From Paenibacillus glycanilyticus NBRC 16618 (lineage in GTDB: Bacteria; Bacillota; Bacilli; Paenibacillales; Paenibacillaceae), in contig NZ_BILY01000006.1 in NCBI RefSeq assembly GCF_004000805.1, forward strand, positions 124,001 through 188,000: a stretch of 64,000 bases of DNA. Direction: 5' to 3'. The position numbers were made by a program, and so were the translations under genes. The notes below the pieces were generated by a model. It saw only the letters and a list, made by a program, of their open reading frames with translations, was not told where the DNA came from and made no database searches. Below, piece after piece: positions 25,323 to 33,649 of this stretch (positions within the stretch are counted from its first letter, which is position 1; each line of letters opens with the position of its first letter).

Positions 25323-25523
25323 TTTACGATGTGGCACATCGTTAAGAGATCGGAAGATGAGCTTTCGTTGATGCTTAACGATGTGGCACATCGCTAAGCC
25401 GACGGAAAATGACCGAATTCAATCCATATCGCATAAAAGCAGCTCTCTTAACGATGTTTCACATCGTTAAGGCGCCGAAAAAGTAGCAGTAGTCAATGTT
25501 TAACGATGTGGCACATCGTAAAG
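25323..25523. repeat. Array of four TAACG-N11-CGTTA palindromes, about 51-bp period
   Basis: Four copies of a 23-25 bp palindrome with arms TTAACGATGT/ACATCGTTAA lie at about 25323, 25374, 25447 and 25499. The centre is GGC, GGC, TTC and GGC. Intervals are 51, 73 and 52 bp, and the spacers share a CGGAAAATGA-like segment. Copy 1 and copy 4 each have an arm base missing or changed. The array fills the gap between the universal stress terminator and the converging NIF3 gene. Confidence 0.85.
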
Positions 25524-25537
25524 CACTAGTCTCTCTA

Positions 25538-26332
25538 CTACACAATCCTGAAAATCGGCTGGATCGGGAAAAACTCCACCGGGACTTCCGGGTACCGCAG
25601 CTTCAATTCTTCGCTTAACGCGCGCATGCCGGGCTCTTCGCTTTCCGCGTGGCCCAGTGTCAGCAAGGCTTTTGCCCGGCCCTGATGCGCGGCATCCCGG
25701 ATATATTCCGGCGTTTCCCATTCCGGACCTTCCCCGACGATAAGCAGTTCGAGATTATGGTCTCGCATAAACGGAATAGCGGTTGAAGCGCCTCCCCGGT
25801 AACCAACCAGAATGCCCGCACGGCTGACCGGGGTGGAGAGATCGCCCGTTATCCGGAGGAAAGGCATGCCAAGCTTTTGCTTCACATGCGCGGCAACCTC
25901 CGCGACCGTCATAGACGAAAACTCAAGAATGGCGGCGATAGGCAGCATTTCGGCCAAGCGGGATTCCCATTCCAACGCGGACAATAAGCCTGTCATAATC
26001 ATGTCCGGCTGCTTGCGGTGACAGTAATCATGGTATCGGAAAATCGCGATTCCGCTCTCATCAATAAGCTGCAGCTTTTGCGCAAAAACCGGATCGTTCC
26101 CGATCAGCTGTTTATCATGCCGGTGATTGTAGGAGAGAGGTTCATGCGTGATCAGAAGATTAGCTCCCGCCGCGGCCGCTTGTTCAATCACCTGTTGGGT
26201 TGGCATGAAGGACACGGCTATACCGGTTACTTCGGTATCGGGCCTGCCGGCCATCAGAACATCCACTGTGTCAGGAATGGGGGGGACCGATGCTCGTAAG
26301 GCGTCTATTACGGTCTGAACCTTTATCGGCAT
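25538..26332 (-). CDS. NIF3-like metal-binding protein
   Basis: The 264-residue protein belongs to the NIF3 / GTP cyclohydrolase I type 2-like family. It has AGANLLITHEPLSYNH (metal-ligand histidines, about residues 55-70), IFRYHDYCHRKQPDMI and a C-terminal GEGPEWETPEYIRDAAHQGRAKALLTLGHAESEEPGM that matches the second ligand set. These proteins form toroidal hexamers with two metal ions per subunit; the substrate is not established. It starts three bases after the stop of the YdeI-like gene, so the two are translated from one message. Confidence 0.88.
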   Translation of the reverse strand: MPIKVQTVIDALRASVPPIPDTVDVLMAGRPDTEVTGIAVSFMPTQQVIEQAAAAGANLLITHEPLSYNHRHDKQLIGNDPVFAQKLQLIDESGIAIFRYHDYCHRKQPDMIMTGLLSALEWESRLAEMLPIAAILEFSSMTVAEVAAHVKQKLGMPFLRITGDLSTPVSRAGILVGYRGGASTAIPFMRDHNLELLIVGEGPEWETPEYIRDAAHQGRAKALLTLGHAESEEPGMRALSEELKLRYPEVPVEFFPIQPIFRIV

Positions 26333-26335
26333 AAT

Positions 26336-26932
26336 TTATTTTCCTTCCTTTTTGCTTGGATATATTTTTTCGCCCTTCTCCAGCATTTCGATAAACTGCT
26401 GAATCTTCTTCACCCGAGTCTCTTGCTTTTTGACATTGTGAATGCGGAACAATATCGCGTACCGGTTCTGCTTGTCCAACGTTTCGAAAAACTGCCCAGC
26501 CCTCTCGTTGCGCGCCAGCTCAAGGGCGAAATCCTCCGGAATGGCAGCGTTGGACTGCGATTCGTACGCTTTGTCCCATAAGCCGTTCTGCTTCGCCGCT
26601 TCGATGGCCTTAAGACCGCTTGGCTGCATTTTTCCCGCGGCGATAAGGACTTCGACTTTATCTTTATTGATCTGCGACCAAATGCTTTTTGCGCCTCTTG
26701 GCGAAAAACGCTGAATCCAGCTTTCTTCGTCATGCTTTCTTTTATGGCTGTCGATCCAGCCGTAGCATAAGGCAACGTCCAGCGCTTCATGGTAAGTAAC
26801 CGAGGGGAGGGACGCATTTTTTTTCGAAATATGCAGCCAGATGCCGGATGACTGATCGTATTGCTCGGCGAGCCATCGCTCGAAAGCCGGCTGATCCGGG
26901 AAGTGGAGAATAGGCAGCTCTTTTGTGCTCAT
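26336..26932 (-). CDS. YdeI/OmpD-associated family protein
   Basis: The 198-residue protein shows the YdeI layout: FERWLAEQYDQSSGIWLHISKK at the start, VTYHEALDVALCYGWIDSHKRKHDE, RFSPRGAKSIWSQINKDKVEVLIAAGKM and a C-terminal NVKKQETRVKKIQQFIEMLEKG. ATG 26932 follows AAAGGAG at a normal distance; the upstream in-frame ATG lacks a site. Family members are linked to resistance to antimicrobial peptides or to unknown cytosolic functions. It heads a two-gene unit with the NIF3-like gene. Confidence 0.88.
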   Translation of the reverse strand: MSTKELPILHFPDQPAFERWLAEQYDQSSGIWLHISKKNASLPSVTYHEALDVALCYGWIDSHKRKHDEESWIQRFSPRGAKSIWSQINKDKVEVLIAAGKMQPSGLKAIEAAKQNGLWDKAYESQSNAAIPEDFALELARNERAGQFFETLDKQNRYAILFRIHNVKKQETRVKKIQQFIEMLEKGEKIYPSKKEGK

Positions 26933-27079
26933 TGTACAAAACTCCTTTATGCCGTTTCCTTCCAATATTATAGCATTGCTGAAGCAACCGTATAAGTCTT
27001 GAGTTTACAAACTTTTCCTATAAAATGAGGGTACCACCCGCGTATATGGCGGGGATGAGCGAAAGCGGGGAGCGGACCA

Positions 27080-27520
27080 ATGAGCCAAGTTAGAGCTATT
27101 CGGGAGCATGAACTGCAGGAGCTTCTGGATTTATACCGTCATTTGATCCCGAACGATCCGGAGCTCCAGGCTTCGGATGTTCAAGAATTGTGGAGTCGGA
27201 TCCGGGAGGATCGCAACATGCATTATCTGGTTGTAGAAGCGGACGGTCGGATAGCGGCAGCCTGCGTGCTGGTTATTATTCCGAATTTAACAAGAGGGGC
27301 AAGGCCATACGGACTGATCGAAAACGTGGTTACCCACTCCGATTTCCGCAGGAAGGGCTACGGAACCGACGTATTGCGGGAGGCGCTTGCTATCGCCTGG
27401 AAGCAAAATTGCTACAAGGTGATGCTACTGACAAGCTCCAAACAAGAGGGTACCCTTACTTTTTACGAAAAGGCCGGTTTTGTAAAAGGGATTAAAACGG
27501 GATTTATCGCGAAGCCGTAA
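27080..27520 (+). CDS. GNAT family N-acetyltransferase
   Basis: The 146-residue protein has the GNAT core: VRAIREHELQELLDLYRHL, then IENVVTHSDFRRKGYGTDVLREAL with the acetyl-CoA loop R-x-x-G-Y-G (about residues 94-110), and C-terminal VMLLTSSKQEGTLTFYEKAGF. The FYEKAGF ending is typical for amino-group acetyltransferases. GGGGAG precedes the ATG. The substrate is not predictable. It lies 22 bp upstream of an unknown membrane-anchored gene and may be co-transcribed with it. Confidence 0.88.
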   Translation: MSQVRAIREHELQELLDLYRHLIPNDPELQASDVQELWSRIREDRNMHYLVVEADGRIAAACVLVIIPNLTRGARPYGLIENVVTHSDFRRKGYGTDVLREALAIAWKQNCYKVMLLTSSKQEGTLTFYEKAGFVKGIKTGFIAKP

Positions 27521-27542
27521 CCAGAAGGTTAGGAGGGTTAAA

Positions 27543-28067
27543 TTGAAACCCGCTAAACGATTAACGAGCATGATCGTGTATGGCTGCCTGATCATCATAA
27601 TCGGGATGGCCGCTGCAGCAGGCATATGGTATCAGCAAACGGAGCCGCTTAATACCGACGGGCTGTCCACCTTTACGCCCCCTGACGGAAAACCTCCGGA
27701 GTATGTTGTTGGTCTGGTGAACAAGGGGTTCCGGAAAATCGACATCGTTAGCGTAACGATTAACGGAGCTTCCCCATCCGTCCCCGTGCAGTTAGGCATT
27801 ACTTATGATTCAGGACAGTTTGTGCAGGTGATGCCTGAGCCTGTTCCGGAAATCGAATTTATGGGAATACACGATTCATCCATTTACCCGGCTCTTGCCG
27901 GTGACGAGTTAAAGAAGGCTATTATGAAAAAAGCCCATACGCCCATTCTTTACGGAATTCGTTTTTCCGCTGAAGAGGGGTCGGTTCACAGCGTTACGGT
28001 TAAATATAAGTATCTGGGATTTACGAAAAAGCTTACGGTTACGAGATGGTTTGATAACAACCGCTAA
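27543..28067 (+). CDS. Membrane-anchored protein of unknown function
   Basis: The 174-residue protein starts at TTG 27543, seven bases behind TAGGAGG. It has one N-terminal helix (about residues 10-28, MIVYGCLIIIIGMAAAAGI) and an outer beta-rich domain with VGLVNKGFRKIDIVSVTING and HSVTVKYKYLGFTKKLTV. The alternating pattern suggests an Ig-like sandwich. I do not recognise the family. It converges on the VWA/metallopeptidase gene. Confidence 0.65.
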   Translation: MKPAKRLTSMIVYGCLIIIIGMAAAAGIWYQQTEPLNTDGLSTFTPPDGKPPEYVVGLVNKGFRKIDIVSVTINGASPSVPVQLGITYDSGQFVQVMPEPVPEIEFMGIHDSSIYPALAGDELKKAIMKKAHTPILYGIRFSAEEGSVHSVTVKYKYLGFTKKLTVTRWFDNNR

Positions 28068-28110
28068 GCTTATCCGAGCTACGTACGGTTTAGAAAGAAG
28101 TAAGCTAACG

Positions 28111-29922
28111 TTAATCAATCCGGAACACGGGGCCTTTCGGATAAAAGGGCAGATGCTTGCCTTTCGGCAGCAGATAAGCATGATCCCGCTTAACGCGCAG
28201 CCGGTCGCATTCGCCGTCGGTGATGATCAAGATCGGGCCGTTGTTCGGAAAATCCTCGGCACGCTCCAGAAGATCGATAGCCGGCTGCAGAATGGTGCCA
28301 CCGCGTCCCTTTACCTTCACCCTGTCGCTGATCAGATCCGGAGACATATAACCGGCGTCATACGGGGCGGCATCGCAGAAGACAATGCGGGCCATCGGCA
28401 CGTCGCGGGCTGCGGAATAACTGGCAATGGCGCCAAGGCATTTGGCAAGCAGCTTTTTATCCATAGAGCCCGAGGTGTCCAAAATAACGCCAAACGTCCG
28501 CCCGTCCTCGGCGCTGCCCGAGTCGACCCATAGCGGCCTTGGAATATCCGGCGTGGAAGACTGGCGCCTCGAAACGCGGGAGTAGGTCCGCTTCTTCTCG
28601 AGCGGCGTGAAATAGTGGTCAAACCATCTGGCGAGCTCAACATCCCATTTGATCGGGGGCTGGCCTAAGGCGCGGATCTCCTCCACCAGACCGGAAGGAA
28701 GATAACCGCGGCTCTGTTCTTCGTGATAGATCAGGCCTTGCTGCATCGCATTGCGACAGAAATCGTCCAGACGTTGTCCTTCGCGGGCATCCCGGAATCC
28801 GGGCGACCCGTTATCTAAAATATCGCCTAATCCGTTTCCGCGCAGCGTCGCCAGCTTGCGGTAAACCCGTATGTCGGCGACCATCCGGTCATAGATCGAT
28901 TCGGCGCTAAGCCCCTTCAGCTCAGGATCCAGCATTAAACCCACGCGCGGATATTCCCCGATCTTCATCTCGACAAGCCAGAGATTAATAACATAATCGC
29001 AGGCGATATTCCATAAATAATGGTCGCGCCCCATGCAGCGCTCATGATGCTGGAGTCCGGCGTGCAGAAGCTCATGCGCCATGACGAAAAGCGTCTCATC
29101 ATCGGTAAGTCCGGCAGCCGGATTCATGTAAATAACTTGGTCAACGACATTAATCGCGGCAATAGAGATTTGGAGCCGCTGGCAAAGCTGTGCATCCTCA
29201 ATAAGCTTAAAACCGGCGGCAAGCGCCCCAAGAAGCGGATAGTGATCGATAAACCAGCGCTTGGCTCTGGCTGCGGCGGTAAGCGAAGCCGATTCCGAGG
29301 TGATCGAGTCCAGGTGTCCGCCGGCCACGCTGACCGCTCTCGTCACGGCATTGGCCAGACCTTTTGCCAAATAAGCTTCCCAATCCGGTTCCTTGCCGGA
29401 GTAATGATAGGAATAGGATTCTTTATCGTTATACTCCATATCACCGACAGAAGGGCCGGCCGTGCCAACGAAGTTTAGCGCCGGAGGCAATCCGCGCTCC
29501 ATGAAATAGGAGTACAGCTGCTGCTCATCCCGTACCGGAAGATCGAACCTTGTTTCCATATCGGCAGGCGGAGTTCCTATTTTCAAATCTTGAAGAAAGC
29601 GGGCTACATAAACATCGCAGGCGGCATTCCAATAATGCGGCTTTTCGTGTTTGACCTTGAAATGCCCCAGTCCGAGATGCAAAAGACAATGGGCGAGCAC
29701 ATAGATCCACTCGGAGGTTTCCCCGCGTCTTTTGGGATGAAGGTAGATCGTTCCTCGGAGTGTAACTTTAGCCCACCCTGTCTCCGGGTAAGGGGAGCTT
29801 TCTTGACGGATGATGCGGACGCGGGAAGAGAGCGGCGAGAAAATCGGATGATCGGATATGTACTGAATAGCCTCGTTTACCTGTTTTGTGGCCGGATCTG
29901 CTATTTTTGTTTTTTTGGGCAT
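28111..29922 (-). CDS. VWA protein with two metallopeptidase-like domains (DUF2201 type)
   Basis: The 603-residue protein holds two zinc-peptidase-like segments and a VWA-like domain. The first is LAHCLLHLGLGH (near residue 76), where the usual glutamate of HExxH is a cysteine, so it is probably inactive. The second is MAHELLHAGLQHH (near 280), a complete HExxH. The C-terminal domain (about 468-603) carries the metal site DTSGSMDKK and LIITDGECD. This is the DUF2201 plan. Such proteins partner with MoxR ATPases as chaperone or assembly systems. The partner gene lies seven bases upstream. No signal peptide is present, so it is cytosolic. Confidence 0.85.
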   Translation of the reverse strand: MPKKTKIADPATKQVNEAIQYISDHPIFSPLSSRVRIIRQESSPYPETGWAKVTLRGTIYLHPKRRGETSEWIYVLAHCLLHLGLGHFKVKHEKPHYWNAACDVYVARFLQDLKIGTPPADMETRFDLPVRDEQQLYSYFMERGLPPALNFVGTAGPSVGDMEYNDKESYSYHYSGKEPDWEAYLAKGLANAVTRAVSVAGGHLDSITSESASLTAAARAKRWFIDHYPLLGALAAGFKLIEDAQLCQRLQISIAAINVVDQVIYMNPAAGLTDDETLFVMAHELLHAGLQHHERCMGRDHYLWNIACDYVINLWLVEMKIGEYPRVGLMLDPELKGLSAESIYDRMVADIRVYRKLATLRGNGLGDILDNGSPGFRDAREGQRLDDFCRNAMQQGLIYHEEQSRGYLPSGLVEEIRALGQPPIKWDVELARWFDHYFTPLEKKRTYSRVSRRQSSTPDIPRPLWVDSGSAEDGRTFGVILDTSGSMDKKLLAKCLGAIASYSAARDVPMARIVFCDAAPYDAGYMSPDLISDRVKVKGRGGTILQPAIDLLERAEDFPNNGPILIITDGECDRLRVKRDHAYLLPKGKHLPFYPKGPVFRID

Positions 29923-29929
29923 CGGGCAA

Positions 29930-30988
29930 TCACCGGTCCTTCACGGCAAGTCTAGGCAAGTCCCGGACGATCTCAACCATCAGCCAATCCGGAATATTGT
30001 CCTCCTGCTCATGCTTGGCTACGACCATTTGGGCAATTTCAAACGAGATCATGCTCAAATCCTTGATCAGCTTTTTGGCGTTATGCGCAAATTGACGATG
30101 AGACTCTCGAATTTGCTCTTTATGAGCCGGCAGCTCTTTGACGATCTGGGAGCGGAATGCCTGGGCAAGGAAATAGAGAACATCGCGGTCCTCCGGATCA
30201 GCAGGGAAACCTACTTTTCCTTCTATAATCTGATTCAGCTGATATTTGCTGCTCCGATTTTTGTAAAAGGCTTTAAATTGTACGGCGTGCGCGGGAGTAA
30301 GCGCACCGCTAGCCAAAATGCCGACAAGCTCGGGCGTAATCGCATCTCCGAATTCATGCAGCGCATCCGAGAGCATATGCCAGGAGCGTGGCGTCGAGAA
30401 GGTCTCTTCACTCTTAGGCGGAGCGCTCCATAAATGATCGGGTCTCGTCTCCAAGTACTCGATCACGGTCGGATGCAGGGATGCTTCGTAAGCCCAGCCG
30501 ATCCAATCTTTGAACGAGACATTTAACTGAACATGGAACATCCGGTTAATCAGGGCGGAGCTCATCGGTTTGACAATGGCGCTGTCCTGGGCGCGGTTGC
30601 CTGCACCGATTACGATCGAGCCTGCGGGCAAATGGTAATCTCCAATCCGGCGTTCGTGGATCAGGCTGTAGAAGGCTTTTTGCACTTCCTGCGAGCAGGC
30701 GTTAAGTTCATCGAGGAACAAGCAATAGGGTTCATCGCGAGCAATCATGGCCGGAGGACAGAATTGGCTTTTGCCGTCTCTAATTTGAGGAACGCCGATA
30801 ATATCTTCAGGCGCCAGCTGCGAACCAAGAAGGGATACGCAGGGGAGACCCACTTGCTTTGCGAATTTTTCGACAAGCGAGGATTTTCCGATACCGGGTG
30901 CTCCCCAGATAAAGACGGGGCGGATAACGGAGACATTAAGCAAAACATCCATCAACTGCGTTGCAGTTACGGGTGAGGCAATATTCAT
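29930..30988 (-). CDS. MoxR-type AAA+ ATPase
   Basis: The 352-residue protein has Walker A GAPGIGKSS (about residues 28-36), Walker B CLFLDELNA, sensor-1 VIGAGNR and the MoxR features LLGSQLAPEDIIGVPQ and RIGDYHLPAGS. These ATPases work with VWA proteins to activate or assemble targets. The helical C-terminal part (about 260-352) is longer than the shortest MoxR proteins. ATG 30988 follows AAGGAG at six bases. It forms a two-gene unit with the VWA/metallopeptidase gene. Confidence 0.9.
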   Translation of the reverse strand: MNIASPVTATQLMDVLLNVSVIRPVFIWGAPGIGKSSLVEKFAKQVGLPCVSLLGSQLAPEDIIGVPQIRDGKSQFCPPAMIARDEPYCLFLDELNACSQEVQKAFYSLIHERRIGDYHLPAGSIVIGAGNRAQDSAIVKPMSSALINRMFHVQLNVSFKDWIGWAYEASLHPTVIEYLETRPDHLWSAPPKSEETFSTPRSWHMLSDALHEFGDAITPELVGILASGALTPAHAVQFKAFYKNRSSKYQLNQIIEGKVGFPADPEDRDVLYFLAQAFRSQIVKELPAHKEQIRESHRQFAHNAKKLIKDLSMISFEIAQMVVAKHEQEDNIPDWLMVEIVRDLPRLAVKDR

Positions 30989-31109
30989 AGACAACTCCTT
31001 GCAGCGTTTATTTTCTAAACCGATTATAGCAAAGAGGGGTTGTACCCATAAGAGAAGAAACAGTTATACTTGTATGTTATTTAATTCCAATAAGGAGGTT
31101 AATTAGAAG

Positions 31110-31634
31110 TTGAGAGGAATCATTGTTTTATTAGCCGTATCATTCATGCTGTTAAGCGGCTGCTCGAACGGGGGAGCGGGAGATTCACCGTTAATGGACG
31201 AGATTAAGAGCAGTATGGACAAGGCTAAGGTGAAGGCTGACGAGATCGTTCATGTGGAAGTCGTACAGGACGGTTACCAGGTTTTTTATCGCAATGGCGA
31301 AGGACTTAACACGGGATTTGTGGAAAATGACGCTGCCGCAAAATGGACACCATTTTCACAGGAAACAAATAATCTAAACCCTGAAACCGGCTTATCCTGG
31401 AGCGCGAATAATAAAGAAAACCTGCATTTGTACTTCTTCTATGGTGCTATCACCAATCCGGATATTGCCCGGGTGATCACGAAGAAACCGGACGGATCGC
31501 TTGAAAAATCAGCCAAAATCGTAACAACCGAAAGCGGCGTAAGACTGTGGTTCAGCTACTACGATAGGCAGGTCGACGCGCCGATGGACATCATCGGACT
31601 AAACAAGGACGGAAAGGCGATCTACCCTGATTGA
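31110..31634 (+). CDS. Lipoprotein of unknown function
   Basis: The TTG start at 31110 follows AAGGAGGT and gives MRGIIVLLAVSFMLLSGC, a signal with lipobox LSGC. The mature 155 residues contain VHVEVVQDGYQVFYRNGEG and NLHLYFFYGAITNPDIARV, a small beta-rich domain. I do not recognise the family. It is divergent from the MoxR unit and lies 108 bp upstream of the flavohemoglobin gene, which has its own promoter. Confidence 0.75.
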   Translation: MRGIIVLLAVSFMLLSGCSNGGAGDSPLMDEIKSSMDKAKVKADEIVHVEVVQDGYQVFYRNGEGLNTGFVENDAAAKWTPFSQETNNLNPETGLSWSANNKENLHLYFFYGAITNPDIARVITKKPDGSLEKSAKIVTTESGVRLWFSYYDRQVDAPMDIIGLNKDGKAIYPD

Positions 31635-31661
31635 TTCCTTTCACATATCGTTCTGATTTAG

Positions 31662-31677
31662 TGTGATTGGAATCACA
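31662..31677. promoter_or_regulatory. Crp/Fnr-type operator upstream of hmp
   Basis: TGTGA-N6-TCACA, extended to an 8-bp perfect inverted repeat GTGTGATT-GG-AATCACAC. Its centre lies about 42 bp before the start point expected from the -10 box, the classical position for an activator touching RNA polymerase. Confidence 0.75.
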
Positions 31678-31699
31678 CCAATGGGCTGCCATTCTTCCG

Positions 31700-31705
31700 T
31701 ATACT
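31700..31705 (+). promoter_or_regulatory. -10 box of the hmp promoter
   Basis: TATACT. The matching -35 position reads ACCAAT, a poor box, which fits a promoter that depends on the adjacent Crp/Fnr-type site. Confidence 0.55.
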
Positions 31706-31742
31706 TTGAACATAACTAGTTGAAGAAAGCGGGGAGAGCTTC

Positions 31743-32981
31743 ATGCTGAATGAAAACACGATAGCCATTATTAAATCGACTGTACCGGTGCTTGAGGTTC
31801 ATGGGACGGCAATTACGAAAAGGTTCTATCAATTATTGTTTGCCAGTCAACCCGAGCTTATGAATGTATTTAACCATGCTAACCAAAGACAGGGCAAACA
31901 GCAGACCGCGCTTGCGAATACCGTTTATGCCGCTGCCCTCTATATCGATAAGCTTGAAACCATTCTGCCGGCCGTGAAGCAGATCGCGCACAAACATCGG
32001 AGCCTTGGCATTACGGCAGACCAATATCCGATTGTCGGCCAAAACCTGCTGCAGGCCATTAAAGAGGTGCTGGGCGATGCCGCAACCGATGAGATTTTGA
32101 ATGCATGGGCCGAAGCTTACGGCGTTATCGCGAATGTGTTTATCAGCGTGGAAGCGGAGATGTACAAGGAAGCCGAAGAGCAGCAGGGAGGCTGGGCGGG
32201 TTACCGCGCTTTCCGCATCGAGCTCAAAGTTCAGGAGAGCCATGTGATTACCTCCTTCTACCTGGTGCCGGAGGACGGCGGAGCGATTGCAGCATTCGAG
32301 CCGGGTCAATACGTAAGCGTAAAGATGAGCATTCCCGATCAGAAGAACACTCATATCCGTCAATACAGTTTATCGGATGCGCCAGGCAAGCCGTATTACC
32401 GGATCTCGGTCAAAAGAGAGGATTCGCAGCCAGGCAAGGATGCCGGCGTTGTCTCGGTCTACCTGCATGAGCAGGTGAAGGAAGGCGATGTGCTCTGGCT
32501 GTCCGCACCGGCCGGTGATTTCACGCTTGATCTGAAGGATACGCGTCCAGTGGTATTGATCAGCGGCGGGGTTGGCTTGACGCCGATGGTCAGCATGCTC
32601 AATACGCTTGTGGATACGAACTCCGACCGTCCCATCACATTCATTCATGCGGCGCAAAACGGGCAACTCCATGCCCTTAAGCAGCAGGTAGAGGAGAAGA
32701 TCGGTCAAGCAGCGCAAGCAAAAGCTTACTGGTGCTATGCGCAGCCAACGGAGCAGGATGCGGGAACGTACCACAAAGAAGGTTATGTGGATCTTCCGTG
32801 GCTGCAGGAAGTTATTCCGTCCAAGGATGCCGTTTACTACTTCTGCGGACCAACGCCGTTTATGGCTCATATCAACCGCCAGCTTCTCGAATGGGGAGTT
32901 CCTGCGGCAGATATTCATTACGAATTTTTTGGACCAAAGGGCAGCCTGGATGAGGCGGAAAAAGAACCCGTTGCCAAGTAA
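31743..32981 (+). CDS. hmp: Flavohemoglobin, nitric oxide dioxygenase
   Basis: The 412-residue protein is a complete Hmp: globin domain (1-140) with distal ITKRFYQLLF (tyrosine B10), NHANQRQGKQ, and the proximal histidine in QIAHKHRSLGI; FAD domain (about 150-260) with RQYSLSDAPG; and NAD domain with LISGGVGLTPMVSM and YFCGPTPFM. It oxidises NO to nitrate using O2 and NADH in the cytosol. GGGGAGAG precedes the ATG. A Crp/Fnr-type site and a weak -35 upstream suggest activation by the Crp-like regulator encoded in the converging gene downstream. Confidence 0.96.
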   Translation: MLNENTIAIIKSTVPVLEVHGTAITKRFYQLLFASQPELMNVFNHANQRQGKQQTALANTVYAAALYIDKLETILPAVKQIAHKHRSLGITADQYPIVGQNLLQAIKEVLGDAATDEILNAWAEAYGVIANVFISVEAEMYKEAEEQQGGWAGYRAFRIELKVQESHVITSFYLVPEDGGAIAAFEPGQYVSVKMSIPDQKNTHIRQYSLSDAPGKPYYRISVKREDSQPGKDAGVVSVYLHEQVKEGDVLWLSAPAGDFTLDLKDTRPVVLISGGVGLTPMVSMLNTLVDTNSDRPITFIHAAQNGQLHALKQQVEEKIGQAAQAKAYWCYAQPTEQDAGTYHKEGYVDLPWLQEVIPSKDAVYYFCGPTPFMAHINRQLLEWGVPAADIHYEFFGPKGSLDEAEKEPVAK

Positions 32982-32995
32982 CCGGCTGCTTCCAA

Positions 32996-33517
32996 TCAGC
33001 TTTCCTTCTTGGCCCGCAGCAATCGGTTGATCGTCTCCCGGCGGAGACCGATAAACTGTCCGATCTCGTCCTGGGTCAGGACATCGGTCAGCTTCTCCGG
33101 AGAAATGTACTGATCGAACCAGGCTTCAAGCTTTGACAGCTTGTCCGCCGGAGCAATCGCCGTCAACTGATCGATCCGCTGCTGCATCATGCGAAGCTTA
33201 TCCTGCAGCTGCAGCCCGATTGAACGATAGCGCTCGGGGTGCTGTTCAAGCTCCTCGTACCAGGCGGCAGCGGGGAAAATATCCACTTCACTTGTGACGA
33301 TTGCGATAGCGGTGCCGAAGTAAGGGTTAGGAGTGATGAGGGAATGATGCGGGATGATTTCGTCCGGCACGATAATATTGACCAGAATCTGCGAGCCGTC
33401 GGGGTGAACGCGTACAATTTTGAGCAGCCCGCTGCGCAGATGGAAGAGAGGTCCCGACTGGCCCTGCAGAAATAACGTTTCGCCTTTATGCAAAATCATA
33501 AGCGGTAAAGCCTCCAT
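32996..33517 (-). CDS. Crp/Fnr-family regulator without cysteines
   Basis: The protein (173 residues from ATG 33517, or 167 from ATG 33499) has a cyclic-nucleotide-like beta-barrel (HKGETLFLQGQSGPLFHLRSGLLKI) and a C-terminal helix-turn-helix (LTQDEIGQFIGLRRETINRLL). The recognition helix R-E-T-I-N-R keeps the arginine, glutamate and arginine that let Crp read TGTGA. No cysteine is present, so it cannot carry the iron-sulfur cluster of Fnr. ATG 33499 has GGAGG 11 bases upstream and may be the true start. It converges on hmp with a 14-bp gap and probably controls it. Confidence 0.88.
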   Translation of the reverse strand: MEALPLMILHKGETLFLQGQSGPLFHLRSGLLKIVRVHPDGSQILVNIIVPDEIIPHHSLITPNPYFGTAIAIVTSEVDIFPAAAWYEELEQHPERYRSIGLQLQDKLRMMQQRIDQLTAIAPADKLSKLEAWFDQYISPEKLTDVLTQDEIGQFIGLRRETINRLLRAKKES

Positions 33518-33523
33518 ATGAAC

Positions 33524-33556
33524 AAGCGAAGCCTGAAGCAGGGCTTCGCTTTTTTC
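33524..33556 (+). terminator. Terminator hairpin inside the crp-like 5' leader
   Basis: AAGCGAAGCC pairs with GGCTTCGCTT, followed by a T-run on the plus strand. It can stop transcripts that run through from hmp. On the minus strand the same hairpin lies just before the regulator's ATG, right after a TATAAT box at 33562-33567. Confidence 0.7.
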
Positions 33557-33649
33557 ATTTCATTATACGACAGTTTGAATTTTCATGTTGCATTGCCTTC
33601 CAGTTCTTGTATCCTAATAGGAGAACCTGCGTTCGATAGGAGGGATGGC

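Noticed and set aside
25323..25523. CRISPR array
   Set aside because: The units are palindromes with short, partly similar spacers of 27-48 bp, only four copies, and no cas genes are present.
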